Below, in pieces: positions 14,877 to 15,225 of a DNA stretch of 15,225 nt. Below the pieces are notes generated by a model. The model was not told the DNA's origin. It saw nothing but the letters and a program-made list of their open reading frames with translations, and searched no databases. Both the position numbers and the translations under genes were made by a program. This DNA comes from Comamonadaceae bacterium (lineage in GTDB: Bacteria > Pseudomonadota > Gammaproteobacteria > Burkholderiales > Burkholderiaceae_C), in NCBI GenBank assembly GCA_947372005.1, contig CANBRV010000024.1, positions 1 through 15,225 on the forward strand, read 5' to 3'. Positions within the stretch are counted from its first letter, which is position 1. The number at the start of each line of letters is the position of its first letter.

Positions 14877-15225
14877 ATGATGGATGCCTCAAAGGCAATT
14901 GTCAAATTCGCCAGCGATATTGGCGCTATTTTTAATGTGGCGTCGGCCTCAGATTTTGGGACTGGCATTTATGATTCCATATCAAAAATCAATGATTCCA
15001 TCTGCAAAGTTGCCACTCGTGCAGAGGAGATATCGCAGCTTGCGATGAAGGCCTCAGCGAAGAGCAGCGACATTTCAGTGCTCGCAGATCAACTAGCCCC
15101 AGTAGTTAAAGCGATTAAGCAGTTAACCCAAACGCTAGCGAGCAGAAAAGCAATCAATCCGCTCATTCCCGATGTGCTCATTAGCCTGGCAAATAAAGCA
15201 CTCCATGATGCAGATGAAGCATCGG
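14877..15225 (+). CDS. Unrecognised protein, predicted helical, 3' end beyond window
   Basis: The frame opens with ATG-ATG directly after the ygfZ TGA (zero-base gap) and stays open for 116 codons to the window edge, so the product is longer than seen. The GAGGA at 14865-14869 is well placed. I do not recognise the protein. It begins MMDASKAIVKFASDIGAIFN, has no signal peptide or long hydrophobic helix, and is rich in Ala, Ser, Ile, Lys and Asp with very few Pro or aromatics after residue 40, which suggests alpha-helices. DSISKIN and DSICKVA follow each other as two heptads (about 34-47), mirrored by a repeated ATGATTCCAT in the DNA 21 bases apart. This suggests a short coiled coil. Co-transcription with ygfZ is likely; function is unknown. 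Confidence 0.65.
   Translation, partial: MMDASKAIVKFASDIGAIFNVASASDFGTGIYDSISKINDSICKVATRAEEISQLAMKASAKSSDISVLADQLAPVVKAIKQLTQTLASRKAINPLIPDVLISLANKALHDADEAS

Noticed and set aside
1..15225. CRISPR arrays, tRNA/rRNA genes, insertion sequences, toxin-antitoxin or defence genes
   Set aside because: Read through on both strands; no regularly spaced repeats, RNA gene signatures, transposase motifs or defence domains were recognised.

Overview
This 15.2 kb window looks like chromosomal sequence from a betaproteobacterium, most likely Burkholderiales. The evidence is the block ygfZ <-> mltG-tmk-holB-tatD-ankyrin in its usual order, a delta' subunit with a charged insert typical of that order, and a 761-residue Arg/Lys/Orn decarboxylase of the type common there. 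Base composition, judged by eye, is near 50% GC. It is somewhat lower in the envelope genes on the left and higher in the mltG/ygfZ region. Genus cannot be told from the window. I see no tRNA, rRNA, insertion sequence, CRISPR array or prophage, and coding density is very high: the only gap above 30 bases is about 175 bases at 5730-5904.

Left part (1-5729). A membrane acyltransferase with an SGNH C-terminal domain (5' end cut by the window edge) runs rightward and collides with a leftward cluster, overlapping it by 27 bases. The cluster, read from right to left, is an Arg/Lys/Orn decarboxylase, a family 9 (heptosyltransferase-type) glycosyltransferase and an O-antigen ligase. The first two share an ATGA stop/start, and the third begins within a few bases of the preceding stop. 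Three of these four genes point to lipopolysaccharide (LPS) or another surface glycan.

Middle (5730-9899). A divergent intergenic region separates the decarboxylase from a rightward cluster: ArnT-like polyprenyl-phosphate sugar transferase, LptF, LptG and a short CbiX-type chelatase. The first three modify lipid A or a glycan and carry LPS out of the inner membrane. The chelatase is joined by an ATGA overlap and belongs to siroheme/cobalamin chemistry.

Right part (9883-15225). The leftward operon mltG-tmk-holB-tatD-ankyrin is packed with overlaps of 4 bases or gaps of 1 base, and combines cell wall, nucleotide, replication and DNase functions. It diverges from ygfZ with almost no space between the start codons, so promoters must sit inside coding sequence. 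ygfZ is followed without a gap by an unrecognised gene that runs off the right edge.

Most of the window is ordinary housekeeping and envelope biology. The points most worth a second look are the unrecognised gene downstream of ygfZ, the unusually short YgfZ, and the coupling of an amino acid decarboxylase to LPS glycosyltransferase genes. I found no convincing new defence or mobile system.
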